Assembly (NCBI GenBank): GCA_033220425.1
Contig: CM065649.1
Location: 3,038,001-3,102,000 of the forward strand
DNA from: Lepraria neglecta
Taxonomy: Eukaryota > Ascomycota > Lecanoromycetes > Lecanorales > Stereocaulaceae
Length of the DNA stretch: 64,000 nucleotides
Direction: 5' to 3'
In this document: positions 32,580 to 44,860 of the stretch, in pieces
Layout of the letters: each line of letters begins with the position of its first letter
Position numbering within the stretch: the first letter of the stretch is position 1
The notes under the pieces: model-generated
Database searches by the model: none
Told to the model about the DNA's origin: nothing
What the model saw: the letters and a program-made list of their open reading frames with translations, nothing else
Made by a program: the position numbers and the translations under genes

Positions 32580-34252
32580 CTACCCCCCTTAAGTAAGTAT
32601 TATTCCTAATATAGAAGGCAAGACGACTATAGCCGACTCGGACTACCTAGTTTATTCGGGTAGCGCGTATAGAAGTCGTTAACTATATCCTAAGCGTTAC
32701 CAAATTCGCCGCCGTCTATATAGTACTATTAGCGGTCCGGTTATTACTCGTTCTTCTATCGGACCCGGAACTATAGATAGTAGCTATAACCGAATAATCT
32801 AGTATCCAAGATATCGTCGATCTCCTACTCTTCCTAGTTATCTACTATAATAGGTCTTAGCGGCTCTATTTACTAACTAGATAAAGGGTCTATAGATACT
32901 TTTCGTAGTAGGCTAGAGTAGAAGATATTATATATTTATATACTAGATAGGAGTTCTAGGCGGTATAATAATCTAACTTTATCTAATACCTTAAACGGTC
33001 CTAGTATCTTATTATCTAGTTTCCTACTTGACGTTCTATACTTATATTCTAACTAGATAGAAATACTATATCTCCTTTATTGTATATAATATTAGACTAC
33101 TTCTTATTAGCTTAATTAGTTATTCTCCTATAGCTTATAATAGATTACTTAGTTATAAAGTCTAAGACTCTCGTTATATAGTCTATAATATCGTTTACCT
33201 TAGTATACTAGATATACTTATAAGCTATAGATCTAGCGTCTATAGGTAGAGAGAAAGATATCTAAGGGTAGAAACCTTTGTTAGTAAAGAAGGGAGTTAT
33301 TCCCGTAGTATTAGTAATAGAGTTATTATCTATAAATTCGGCTATAGGGAGAAGTTAGACCTAATTATCTTATATATACGAGTAATACGTTCTCAGGTAA
33401 TAGTCGATGTCTTAATTAGCCTATTCTATCTAACTATTAGTTTCCGGATAGAATACTATAGATAGCTTAATATTAATCTTTAGTTGCTAATATAGTACCT
33501 TCTATACTAATAATACGAACTATAGCCCTCGATCGGAGATAATCGACTCTAGAAGACTATACGAGCGGAAGATATATCTTATTAGGACGTCGGCCGTGGC
33601 TTCCGTAGACGTATCTTGATTAGTTATAATATATAGAGCGTAGTAGTACTCTTTAGAAAGCCGATCTACGATAGTATATATAGTATTATACCCTTCTAAG
33701 ACGAGAAGTCTAGTAATAAAGTCTATAGAGATATCTTGCTAGCGTTACTCCGGCACCGGTAAAGCCTATAGTAGCCTATTGTATTGGTCTTGAGGGGCCT
33801 TGCTTTATTAGTAGATATAGTAATTATAGATATAGCGAGCAATCTTATCTTTTATACTATACTAGTAGAACTATCTCTTTACTAACTTAAGCGTCCTATT
33901 TCTACTAGGATAGCTATATACGGGTTAGTTATAGCTTTCCTTGATTAGGTCTATATAGAGCTTAGCTATTACTAGAACCTAAAGACGATCCTTATAGAAG
34001 AGTATATTATTATAACTAGAGTAATAATATAGATTAATTATCTCGAATATCTAAGACGGATCCTTTATAAGGGTATTACGGATACGTCTATAGTTATCGT
34101 CTTCCTTATTTACTAGTACTACCCTTATATATAGAGGTAAGTCTTTATTAGCTATCGCGTTAATCTATTTATCTAATATAGTATTATTATCGCTACCCTC
34201 CTCTTTAAGGTCTCTATCCTTAGAGAATTTCTAAAAATACTCTAGAGATAGT
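32370..34252 (-). mobile_element. Gypsy-3 copy A, 3' part
   Basis: A minus-strand piece of the Gypsy-3 LTR retrotransposon: 3' LTR at 32,370-32,579, polypurine tract next to it (about 32,580-32,592), then the chromodomain-like and integrase regions up to 34,252, matching 39,835-41,064 and 44,544-45,160 in copy B. It is cut on the right by Gypsy-2 copy E; the rest of the element was not found. RIP-mutated fossil. Confidence 0.83.
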
Positions 34253-34664
34253 TATTACGAGCCAAGAATATACTAGTAGGAACGCGCCAAGGGCGCACGA
34301 ACGAGTATAGGCTTAGTAGAACTCGGTTTATACGAATCGATATTCGACTCGCTCGACTCGGACTCGGTTCATACGAATCGATACTCGATTCATTTAAATA
34401 TAAGTACTTAGTAGGATTTCTTCTTGCTATATATAGGAGTACTTACTTACTACTTAGAGTATCGTACTTAACTTCGTATCTTACTTTATACTTAGTTATA
34501 TATAATAGATCTCTTAGGCTAGGTACTAAATATATATTATCTAATTATATACTAGACCCGCTTAGTACTACTAAAGTCTACTTTATACTCTTACTCTATT
34601 ATACCTCTATCCCTATTAAGAATTAATCTATCTACGATATATAGTATATAACGTATTCGTAATA
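34253..34664 (+). repeat. Gypsy-2 copy E 5' LTR (U3 type a)
   Basis: A 412-bp LTR, TATTACGAGCC...TTCGTAATA, the same type as 982-1,396 and 2,085-2,536. Confidence 0.86.
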
Positions 34665-37600
34665 CTTTGAGTACCCTTAAGGATAAGTACTCTACTAAGA
34701 GACTCTAGGGTACCTACCCTAAGCTCCTTAGGAGGGAGTAGATAATAACGTCTAACTATTAACGAAGGACTTAGTAGATATATCAAGATAGCCTAGCCCG
34801 ACTTATACTATAGAGAGAGAGATAAGCTTGAGGGATAGCTATCCTAGGTATTACTTTATCCAAAGTTTTAAGGAGACTTAATACCTATATAAAGATACCC
34901 TATCTTCGCTATTACTTACTTATATAGAAGAGCCTAGAAGTAGGTTAATTCGTTCCTAAAGAAGTATATAGAAGATAATAATAAGGATAGTAAGATTAAG
35001 TAGTAGATAGAAAGTATAGTAATATTTAGACTCGAAATCCGCCGTATATTCGGACTATCTAATGAAGTTAATATAGTAATACGAACTATTTAGTATTTAA
35101 CCTAGAAGAAATCGGTATTAGAATACTCGATATAATTTCAATAGTATATAGTAAAGACTAACTAGGATAATAATACGTTAATAACTATATATCGGAGAGG
35201 TCTTAAGGATAATATCAAAGACGAGCTTATAAGGTTAGAGATTATTATTAATACCCTTAATAAACTAATCGAAGAAGTAATCGAAATTAATAATAAGTTA
35301 TTTAAAAGGACTATAGAAAAAAGGTATAATAGAGGAGTCGGCGGAATGGAATACTTAAGCTTTTTTGCTAAATCAAGAAGCTATTACCTAGGATATAAGG
35401 AGTATAACCCCTACGGATATATATCTATAGAACTAGACTTTACGGAGAAGAAAGGAAAGTAAGCCTTTAGAGGGCCTATAAGGGGTAAGAAGTAGTAAAG
35501 GGGCAAGAAAATACTAAAGTATTATAGCTATAGTAAACTAGGCTATTTCGCTAGAGACTACAAGTCGAAAAATATAGTATATCGACTATAGCTAAATATA
35601 CTAGAGAAAGTATATACCTAGGACGATATAGATAGTATACCTAAGGAGATTCTACTAGTATAGGATAAAGTTGAAGAAGATATTAATTCCTAGTATAATA
35701 GAATAATATAAGAAGAAAACGGCGACGATAATTTCACAAGGAAATTTAATATACTTATTAGGGTATATTATAAGGATAACCTAAATACTAAAGACGGTAG
35801 TAAGGCTTAAGAAGAAGAATCTAAATAGGACTAGAAAGAAGATAAAACTAACCTAGAGTAGGAAGAAGCCCTTAGCACGTTAGAAGCTAAGTAGGAAGAA
35901 GTATAACTACTAGGGGAAATAATACCTAAAACTACTATATCTAAGGAAAAAGGAAAAGAAGACTCTAGGGAACTAGAATAGGAATATACCTTGACGGACT
36001 ACCGGATAGATCGAAACTACTAAGGTTACAAGAGCGTACTATAGGAAGAATATATATCGCTTTATTGCGTATAGTATAGTATACTAAGGAATATAGCCAG
36101 GGGACCGATAAGGGTACTACCTTACGGATATAACTTTTACAATAATTATTAGGAAGACGAATATCTATAGTACCTTATAATAAAAAGAATCTACTAGTTC
36201 TTCCTAGAACATGATAAGAGTTAGTTAGAGAAACTTGGAAAAGATTTAAACTACGATCTATACTCTAAGAACTATAATTAGTTAAAATAGTATATCTACC
36301 TATATAATAACTGCGTGAGATATATATAGTCGAAGTTAGAAGCTAGATTCCTACTTCTATAAGCGGGAAAAGAGTAATCCCTTATAGCAGGGGTAGCTAT
36401 AAGGAGATTAATATATTAACCCCTAAATAACATCTATATTCCGCGTAATACGGTATATATATAAAGATACTAGTAATTATTAATAGATAGCGGACTATTG
36501 TGATAATAGATTCTAGAGCTACTAGAAACTTTATTTCGCGAAGCTTAGTACGAATAACTAGAATACTAACTCAAAAGAAGCTATAGTAGTATAATCTTTA
36601 GATAGCTAACGGGTTAATACTATTAATGGGAAAGGTAGACGAAGAGATACTTTTATTACCTATTATAATTTAGTACTACTATAAGGAGATTACCTTTAAC
36701 GTTATTAGGATAGCTACCTATTATATAATTTTAGGAATACTTTAGTTAAAGAAGTATAATCTAATAATCAATTAGGCTCAAGGAGTACTCAAGATGGATT
36801 AATCCGGTAATATTACTAGGATTATACTACGTATTAGTAGTATTTAATAGTAGGTAAGAAGTTAAACCGAAGACCGGTTAAGGTATATATTACCTTAGCT
36901 TCGAATAATAAGGATAATCTCTAATAGAGAGGGTCTAACTCTATAGTTACTAGTAAAGGTTAGTAGGATAATAAAGTAAGAGATAAGAGAGGAACTAATA
37001 TACCCTCCGTCCCTCGGGAATATAGTAAGTAGATATACTTATTCGAGGAAGAGACGAATATAGAAGTATTATCTAAGTACTAGCTATAGGATTATAAGAT
37101 CGAACTCAACCCTAGTAAATAGCTAATATTTAGATCTATTTACGTATTATCGGAAAAGGAACTTAAAGTACTTCGCGGGTATATCGACGAGAACCTTAAA
37201 AAGGGATTTATTCGGGAATCTAAATTACTAGTAGGTTACCTAATCCTCTTTATACTAAAGAAGGACGGAAGCTTATAGCTATATATTAACTATCGGAAGT
37301 TAAACGATATTAGTATTAAAAATAGATATCTATTACTAAATATAGGAGAGCTATAGGATCGGCTTAGAAAGGCGAAGATATTTACTAAACTAGATCTTAG
37401 GGGCGTATATAACCTAATTTAGATAAAGGAAGGTAAGGAATAGAAAACTACCTTCCGAACGAGATATAGCTACTATAAGTATCTAGTAATACCGTTTAGA
37501 CTTACTAACGCACTAGTAACCTACTAAGTACTTATTAATAATATTATATAAGTATACTTAGATTGAATAGTAATAGTATACCTCGATAATATACTAATTT

Positions 37601-37791
37601 ATTCTAAAAACAAGAAAGAATATATAGAGTATATATAGTATACCTCGATAATATACTAATTTATTCTAAAAACAAGAAAGAATATATAGAGTATATATAG
37701 GATATCCTCGGATACCTATTATAAGTAAAACTTCTTCTTAAACTAGAAAAGTACGAATTCTATAAGGAGTTAGTAGAATTTCTAGGATTTA

Positions 37792-39024
37792 TCTTTCTTC
37801 TAATAATAGAATAGGTTTTAATATCTATTTAGGTAACTAATACTAAATCGGGTAGTTAAAGGATACTTGGCATCAACTATTAAACTGTAGTTAAATACGC
37901 ACCGCAACTTCTTCGCAGTACTGCCTCGCGCCATATATATCATATGATATCGAGATAATTTCATAAGTTTTAGATTCAATTATTAGCTTGCTTACGTATC
38001 AAGAATTTTGAGAATCGGCCCATTTACGCAATAGTTATGAGTAAAAGAAGCGTTTTCGCTATATTTTGCAGGTAGCGCGAGCTTAGTAGCAAATACCAAG
38101 TATTAAGCTTGGCACCCCCGAACGCTAGAATATCAAAAGTTGAATACATACCGCAACTTCTTCGCAGGACTTCCCCGCGCTATATATATTATATAATATC
38201 GAGATAATTTCATAAGTTCTAGAACCAAGTATACGCTTTCTAATACCGTCGAAATTTTCAAGATTAGTCTACTTACGTAATAGTTATAAGCAAAAGAAGC
38301 GGTTTTACTATATTTTATAGGCAGTACGAGCTTAGTAGTAAATGGTACCCCCGGACCCCGGAATATCAAAAGTTGAATACGTACCGTAACTTCTTCGCAG
38401 CAATGCCCCGCGCCATATACGTTATATAATATCTATATAATTTTATAAGTTTTAGAAGCAAGTATAAGCTTTCTAATACCGTCAAAATTTTCAAAATCGG
38501 TCTATTTACACAAAACTTATAACCGAAAGAAGCGTTTTCGCTATATTTTTGCAGGTAGAGCTCGATAGCAAATACCAAGCATTAAGCTTGGCGCCCCCGG
38601 ACCCCTAGAATATCAAAAGTTAAATATACACCGCAACTTCTTCGCAGTAATACCCCGCGCTATATATATTATATAATATTTTTACAATTTCATAAGTTTT
38701 GGAACCAAGTATGGGCTTCTAATACCGTTCGAATTTTAAAATTTAGCTAAGATTTGGCTAAGGAAAGCTCAAAAAATATGTTTTTACCTGCGGAGTTCCC
38801 TGAAGCTACCCCCTAGTCACCCCCGAAGTGCCTCCGGAGTACTCAATTATTTAACCCTTAATAACTTTTAATATATTAGGGTTAGGGCTTAGCTTTATAT
38901 ACAAAAAATATACTATAAATAGGGGCTTTCTAATTAGGCTTAAATTTTCTAAATATAGTATAAAATAAGCGAGATATAGCCATTTTTACGGTAATCTTCT
39001 ATGAAGATTATAGGTACTCACTTG
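37792..39024 (+). mobile_element. Non-autonomous Helitron b
   Basis: A 1,233-bp element, TCTTTCTTC...CTCACTTG, inserted between A (37,791) and T (39,025). The uninterrupted site GGATTTATAGTTAG is seen at about 17,111-17,124, which shows there is no target duplication. About three internal units of 230-250 bp and a 3' subterminal hairpin near 38,990-39,011. Compared with copy c it is heavily RIP-mutated. The open reading stretches inside repeat with the unit and are not genes. Confidence 0.9.
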
Positions 39025-39624
39025 TAGTTAGTATAAAAGGTATTAGTATAAGCCTAGAAAAGATTAGGGCTATAGCGGAATAGCCTATACTATAGGATGT
39101 CAAAGTAGTATAAAGCTTCTTAGGATTTGCTAACTTTAATAGGAAGTTTATCAAGGGCTACTTAAAGAAAGTACTATCTCTAATAGATATTATAAAGAAG
39201 GATATCGAGTTTATATAGGGAAAGGACTAATAGAAATCATTTAATATATTAAAGAAAGTATATACGGACCTACTAGTACTCTATACCTTTTAGGCTAATA
39301 TACCGACCTATATTAAAATAGATACCTCGGATCTTATAATTAGAGTATACCTATATTAAATGAAAGACTAAAAGTAGTATCTAGTTACCTACTATTTAAG
39401 GAAGATATTAGTAGTAGAATAGAACTATAATATATATAATAAGGAACTATTTACTATTGTTTATATATTATAAAACTAGTAAATATATATAGATAGTTAC
39501 TCGGATCTAACTATCTTTATAGACTATAAGAATCTTCTTAACTTTATAATAATAAAAGAGTTAAATAGAAGATAAGTTTAATAGGTAGAACTATTAGGTT
39601 AATATAAATTCAAGATAACCTATA

Positions 39625-39834
39625 TATTAGGGGCCTACCTAGAGCGAGTCGATAGGGGTGTAGTATAACTAGAAGAATATATCTAAGGAGAGAAGATAGA
39701 TATATGAAGCCTACGCGTCTTGGAGACGTGCTAAGCCGCTAGCTATAAGCGATAAGCAATGATCGAACGTTTGATAACTATACTCTATACTACGCGTATC
39801 GGCACCAATAGTAAGCAAAGGCCAAGCCGTAACA
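39625..39834 (-). repeat. Gypsy-3 copy B 3' LTR
   Basis: A 210-bp LTR next to the minus-strand polypurine tract (CTTAAGGGGGGGGTAG in minus reading). Confidence 0.93.
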
Positions 39835-41064
39835 CTACCCCCCCCTTAAGCAAGTATCATCCCTGATATAGAAAGTAAGACGACTATAGCCGACTCGGAC
39901 TACCTGGTTTATTCGGGTAGCGCGTATAGAAGTCATCGACTATATCCTGAGCGTTGCCAAATTCACCGCCGTCCGTATAGTACTATTAGCGGTCCGGTTA
40001 TTACTCGTTCCTCTATTAGACCCGGAACTACAGATAGCGTCTACGACCGAATAGTCTAGTATCCAAGACGTCGTCGATCTCCTACTCTTTCTAGTTATCT
40101 ACTATAATAGGTCTTAGCGGCTCTATTCGCTAACTAGGTAAAGGGTCTATAGATACTTTTCGTAGTAGACTAGGGTAGAAGATATTATATATTTATATAC
40201 TAGATAGGAGTTCTAGTCGGTATAATAATCCAACTTTATCTGATACCTTAAACGGTCCTAGTATCCTATTATCTAGTTTCCTACTCGGATATTCTATACT
40301 TATATTCCGACTAGATAGGAATACTATATCTCCTTTATCGTATATAACGTTAGACCGCTTCTTATTAGCTTAATCCGTTATTCTCCTACGGCTTATAATA
40401 GATTACTTAGTTATAAAGTCTAAGACTCTTATTATACGGTCTACGATATCGTTCGTCTTAGTATACTAGATATACTTATAAGCTATAGATCCAGCGTCTA
40501 TAGGTAGAGAGAAAGATATCCGAGGGTAGAAACCGTTATTAGCAAAGAAGGGAGTTATTCCTATAGCACTAGTAATAGAGTTATTATCTGCAAATTCGGC
40601 TATAGGAAGAAGTCGGACCCAATTATCTTATATATACGAGTAATACGTTCTCAGGTGACGCTCGACGTCTTGATTAGCCCGTTCCGTCTAACCGTTAGTT
40701 TCCGGATAGAACGCCGTAGATAGCTTAACCTTGATCTTCAGTCGCTGATATAGTACCTTCTATACTAATAATACGAACTATAGCCCTCGATCGGAGATAA
40801 TCGACTCTGGGAGACCATGCGAGCGGAAGATATATCTTATTAGGATATCGGCTGTAGCTTCCGTAGACGTGCCTTAATCGGTCGTAATATATAGAGTATA
40901 GTAGCGCTCTTTAGAAAGCTGATCCACGATAGTATATATAGCGTTATACCCTTCCGAGACGGGGAGTCTAGTAATGAAGTCTATAGAGATATCTTGCTAG
41001 CGTTGCTCCGGCACCGGTAAAGCCTATAGTAGCCCATTGTATTGGTCTCGAGGGGCCTTGCTTC

Positions 41065-41178
41065 CAAGTCCTCTACGGACGGGCCCCCTCGCTTAATTCT
41101 GGTAGTCCCCCTTTAAACCGTATTCGGTATAGTACCTAAAGCTATCTAGCTAAGCGAGCTGGAGGTGTGGCGATCGCG
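41065..41178. repeat. MULE left terminal inverted repeat
   Basis: 114 bp starting CAAGTCCTCTACGGAC and ending GTGTGGCGATCGCG, the inverse of 44,421-44,534. Confidence 0.93.
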
Positions 41179-41213
41179 TATATAGAACTTTGAATATACT
41201 CTATACTTAGCAA

Positions 41214-43440
41214 TTGCTCGCCTCTAGTGCTCTACCAATAGTTATATTATGGCGTTATTATTGTTCCACTCCACCTCTTTACCTAATAGGAAGCGACGTG
41301 CTCTTGCCCTTATTCCTAACCTCTATAAGTCGTCGCCGCAGGATTATAAGATCGTTAGTAGTAGGAATACCGGTATACTTCGGGTTCAGGACTAGGCTTT
41401 TATATAGGGATTCTCGGTAGTAGTATCTCATAAGGATAAGCTTTCTAGCTCGTGCAACTATTAGTAGGTAGACTTATCTTACTATCGGTATAAGAAGAAG
41501 ATAAGGAATACGAGAAAGCTTACTAAGGAGATACGTCAACGTTATTTGACCAAGGTTTAGTAGCTGGCTTGCCCGTATCTAATTAAGGTCAAGTTCTTTA
41601 TACGAGAAGACTGTTGGAAGCTAAAGGTTTTGAATATTTCTTATAATTATAAGCTTCTAGACGATCCTTTCGAGCTGGAGGAGCATAAATCGCGCGATCC
41701 TAACCTCGCTGCCGCTAAGCGAGAGGGTGAGACTATAAGGCTAGTAAATTAGCCTTATTCTACTACGAAGAGGATACTAAGAATTAAGGGTCTACGCCTA
41801 TCCGAAAAGCAATACTATAATTTAGTAGTAAAAGGCCCTAAACGGACTTAGGAGGAAGAGGTCCAGTATGTACTACGGACCCTAGAGGCGAGAAATTTTC
41901 ATATCCGTGTAAACGAGAAGTATATAGTCGACGGCGACGTTAGATAGACGTAGGAGATTTAGTATTTCTTTTTCTATAATAGTAAGTAGGTCCGCCTTAC
42001 AAGGAAGTTTACCTTAGACTTCCTAGTAATTACCGATATAATATTTAATACTAACGAGTATAATCTGCCTCTTTCAGTACTAGTATATATAACTAATATA
42101 CTACGAAGCTTCCCGATTACCTATATATATATTGTCTTAGAATCTATAGAGGCCTTCCTCTTTATAAACGAGTATATACGAGACCTCTTCTTTTATAATA
42201 ATTGTAAGGGACTAGTAGTACTTCTTAGTGATTTTACCGCCGGATTAACTATAGCGATAGTATTAGAGAGGAAGGTGACTCTTTCGGAGGCAGGTATATA
42301 GGTAGTATATAAGCTCTCAGCCCGATTAGATGATTTGGGTAGTAGCTACTTTTTGTAGCTCTGTAATTAGCACGCCGCTAAGGCTATTAAGAAGAGGTTA
42401 ACTCGCGAGGGTTATCCTATAGAGGCTCGCAATCCTCTCGCCGATTAGGTATAGGTATAGATAAACTCACCTACTAGTTAGGATATTAAGATCAATCAAG
42501 GTATCCTTCTCGGCATACTCTACTAGAAGGATTAGAATTACCTCTAGAGCTTTTATCAGCGCCAAGAGTACTAATTCGTCAAGGCCTATACACGACTACT
42601 ACCAAATTTAGGCTATATATCTACTTAGCGAGGTAAGGGTATATACCTATTAATTAAAAAGATTACGAATCGTTATATACCTATTACTACCACAATAGAA
42701 AGGATTACGGAGGAAGTCGATAAGATAGTATTAACCTATAAGCTCGAGCTGAATTATTAGAAAAAGTACCTTCCGAGATCTATAGATATAAGTAGAGAGG
42801 CGTTCTTAAAGATCTTACTATATATTACTCACGAGGCGATAGATTTAGTACTCCGAGAGTAGAACGCTGCAAAAAGATAGTTCAAGGATATCGAGAATAA
42901 GAAAGTAGAAGCCCCTAAGGCGGAAGCTTACAAGCAAGCATGCGATCTACCTAATCGGTATAGCTTACCCTATAAATGTTGGCTATTCTTCTATATTCCT
43001 AAGGGGATTCCTATTCCGCTATCTTTTATATATCCTCGATAGCTACTCTATCCGCTAGAGGGTATTATTAGTTAGAAGATATCCTTTAATAGTACTATTA
43101 AGGTTTTAGATTATTATACTATAACTAGGAGTACTAGCGACGGCGATAATAGCGATATAGGTCCGTCTAATATAATACCTCCTCTACTAGGTTATAGATA
43201 TAAAAGAAAAGGTGCTACTCTACTTGAAAACGCCGCCCTAGGAGTATATAATTTCTATAAGTAGCTCCCTGACTCTTACTAAATAGAGATATACTCGAAA
43301 GAATTCTCTAAGACGGTGAACAAGTTCAACGAGGTATTTAAGAAAAAATTTATACTAAAGATACCGCTACCGGCTATCTTTACTAAAGCGAAGAAAGAGG
43401 AGAATTTAAAGTATAAGAAAGGTAGTAGTCGGCGATAAGT
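41214..43440 (+). pseudogene. MULE transposase relic
   Basis: Coding-like plus-strand stretch inside the MULE. It shows a FAR1/WRKY-like zinc-binding flavour near the start (REDCWKLK at about 41,607), a MULE transposase core around 42,000-42,420 including an LLSDFTAGL-like motif (about 42,220) and the QLC...HAAKAIKKRLTREGY segment (about 42,355-42,415) that normally closes the DDE domain. At least a dozen in-frame TAG/TAA codons interrupt it, mostly where Trp or Gln would be expected, as RIP produces. It is therefore not functional in this copy. A further low-complexity Glu/Arg-rich part follows to about 44,100. Confidence 0.8.
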
Positions 43441-44420
43441 ATATACCGGGCGTAAGGCCGCTGAGGCCGAGGAGAAGGAGAAGCGTAGACGTCTTCGCGC
43501 AGTATCAATTGAGGCTGCGAGGAAGATAAATTATAATACTATTATAGAGGTAGAGGCGGAGGTATAGATAGTAAATTCTCAGTTAGAATTAGGTAGAGGA
43601 GAAATCCAAGAAGACGTCACCGCCGACAGCGACGACGATATCGAGTATTTAGGTACATAGCCTACTTAGAGCCTTCGACAACCTTCTTCTGATAATAATA
43701 TTCAACACCTAGCGAGTATAGGTAAAGGGAAAGCTCGGCAGATATCATCATCTGAGTCAGAACTCGATCTAGTAGGCTTCCAAGATATTAACGACATTGA
43801 CCCTATTCCTACTGCCCCCCTACTGCTTAACGGTATAGCCGCACGCCGGTTATAGTAGCAAACGTTCTCGCAGCTGCCTTCTTAGCATCGTATTCCCACC
43901 TCTTCAGCAGCGACAGGCACGCGGGGGCAAAGAGGTGAGGCGGAGAGGCGGAATAGGTAGAATACGGAGGTAAAGGCAGAGAGGGCGGTAAAACGAGCTA
44001 CTAGCAAGGCTACAGCGGCGGCGAGGAGAGAGGAGAAGCGTATGGAGCCTAGAAAGGATGATGTCTCTCAATTAGCAGATATAATGCGGTTGTCATCTCC
44101 AATTAGGAATGACTCGGAGTAGTAGTAGCTTAGCTAGCAAGCTTGCCCCCATCCCTCTCCGCCCCACCCCTATACGGCAGCGACATCAACCTTTAGCATT
44201 TGGGCTTGCTAATTAGCGCATATAAGAAGAATGGTGTTGCTATTGTATATTGTTGCTAAACCTATAGAGTCGCATGCGGAAGTAAATCACGGGCCCAGGC
44301 CTGCGAAATACTACGCTAACCGCTTTAGGCTTAGTTATAGGAACACCGCCAGAGATTCCACCATATATAATAGCGACGGTAGTATAGTATACGACGGCGA
44401 CATATAGTATGCTTCAAATG

Positions 44421-44534
44421 CGCGATCGCCACACCTCCAGCTCGCTTAGCTAGATAGCTTCAGGTACTATACCGAATACGGTTTAAAGGGGGACTGCTAG
44501 AATTAAGCGAGAGGGCCTGTCCGTAGAGGAGTTG
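44421..44534. repeat. MULE right terminal inverted repeat
   Basis: 114 bp starting CGCGATCGCCACAC and ending CCGTAGAGGAGTTG, the inverse of 41,065-41,178. Confidence 0.93.
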
Positions 44535-44689
44535 CCTTGCTTCGTTGGCAGATATAGTATTACGGATATAGCGAGCAATCTCATCTTTTATACTACGCCA
44601 GTAGAACTGTCTCTTTACTAACTCAAGTGTCCTATTTCTACCAGGATGGCCGTATACGGGTTGGTTATGGCTTTCCTTAATTAGGTCCG

Positions 44690-44860
44690 TGTCACGGTGC
44701 CGCCTAGAGTCAAGTCATAGGGGTGGAATAGACTAGGATATCGAATCTAAGGAGGAAAACTATGTAGAGCGAGCGAAGGATCTATATAGGCAGCAACCCC
44801 TGAGCTCGGCCCGAAGGTCCGATAGGGCTGACCAGGAGGCTACGAGGTACGCCTGTAACA
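44690..44860 (+). repeat. Small GC-rich solo LTR of another family
   Basis: A 171-bp sequence starting TGTCACGGTGCCGCC and ending GTACGCCTGTAACA, flanked by GTCCG on both sides (44,685-44,689 and 44,861-44,865). The uninterrupted site is in Gypsy-3 copy A near 33,950. TG...CA ends and a 5-bp duplication indicate a solo LTR. No internal region of this family was seen in the window. It shows little RIP. The strand is arbitrary. Confidence 0.85.

Larger units (their letters stand above)
41065..44534 (+). mobile_element. Mutator-like element (Hop-type MULE)
   Basis: A 3,470-bp DNA transposon in Gypsy-3 integrase. It has 114-bp terminal inverted repeats (41,065-41,178 and 44,421-44,534; I count about six mismatches, nearly all C/T or G/A) and a 9-bp target duplication CCTTGCTTC (41,056-41,064 and 44,535-44,543). 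The empty site is in Gypsy-3 copy A near 33,800. Long terminal repeats with a 9-bp duplication plus a transposase-like interior fit the Mutator superfamily; fungal Hop elements have repeats of similar size. The terminal parts and the 3' end (43,800-44,534) are GC-richer than the transposase region. Confidence 0.9.

Noticed and set aside
37792-39024. Reading the Helitron as a TA-duplicating Tc1/mariner MITE
   Set aside because: The empty site GGATTTATAGTTAG already contains both flanking bases, so nothing was duplicated, and the ends are not inverted repeats.
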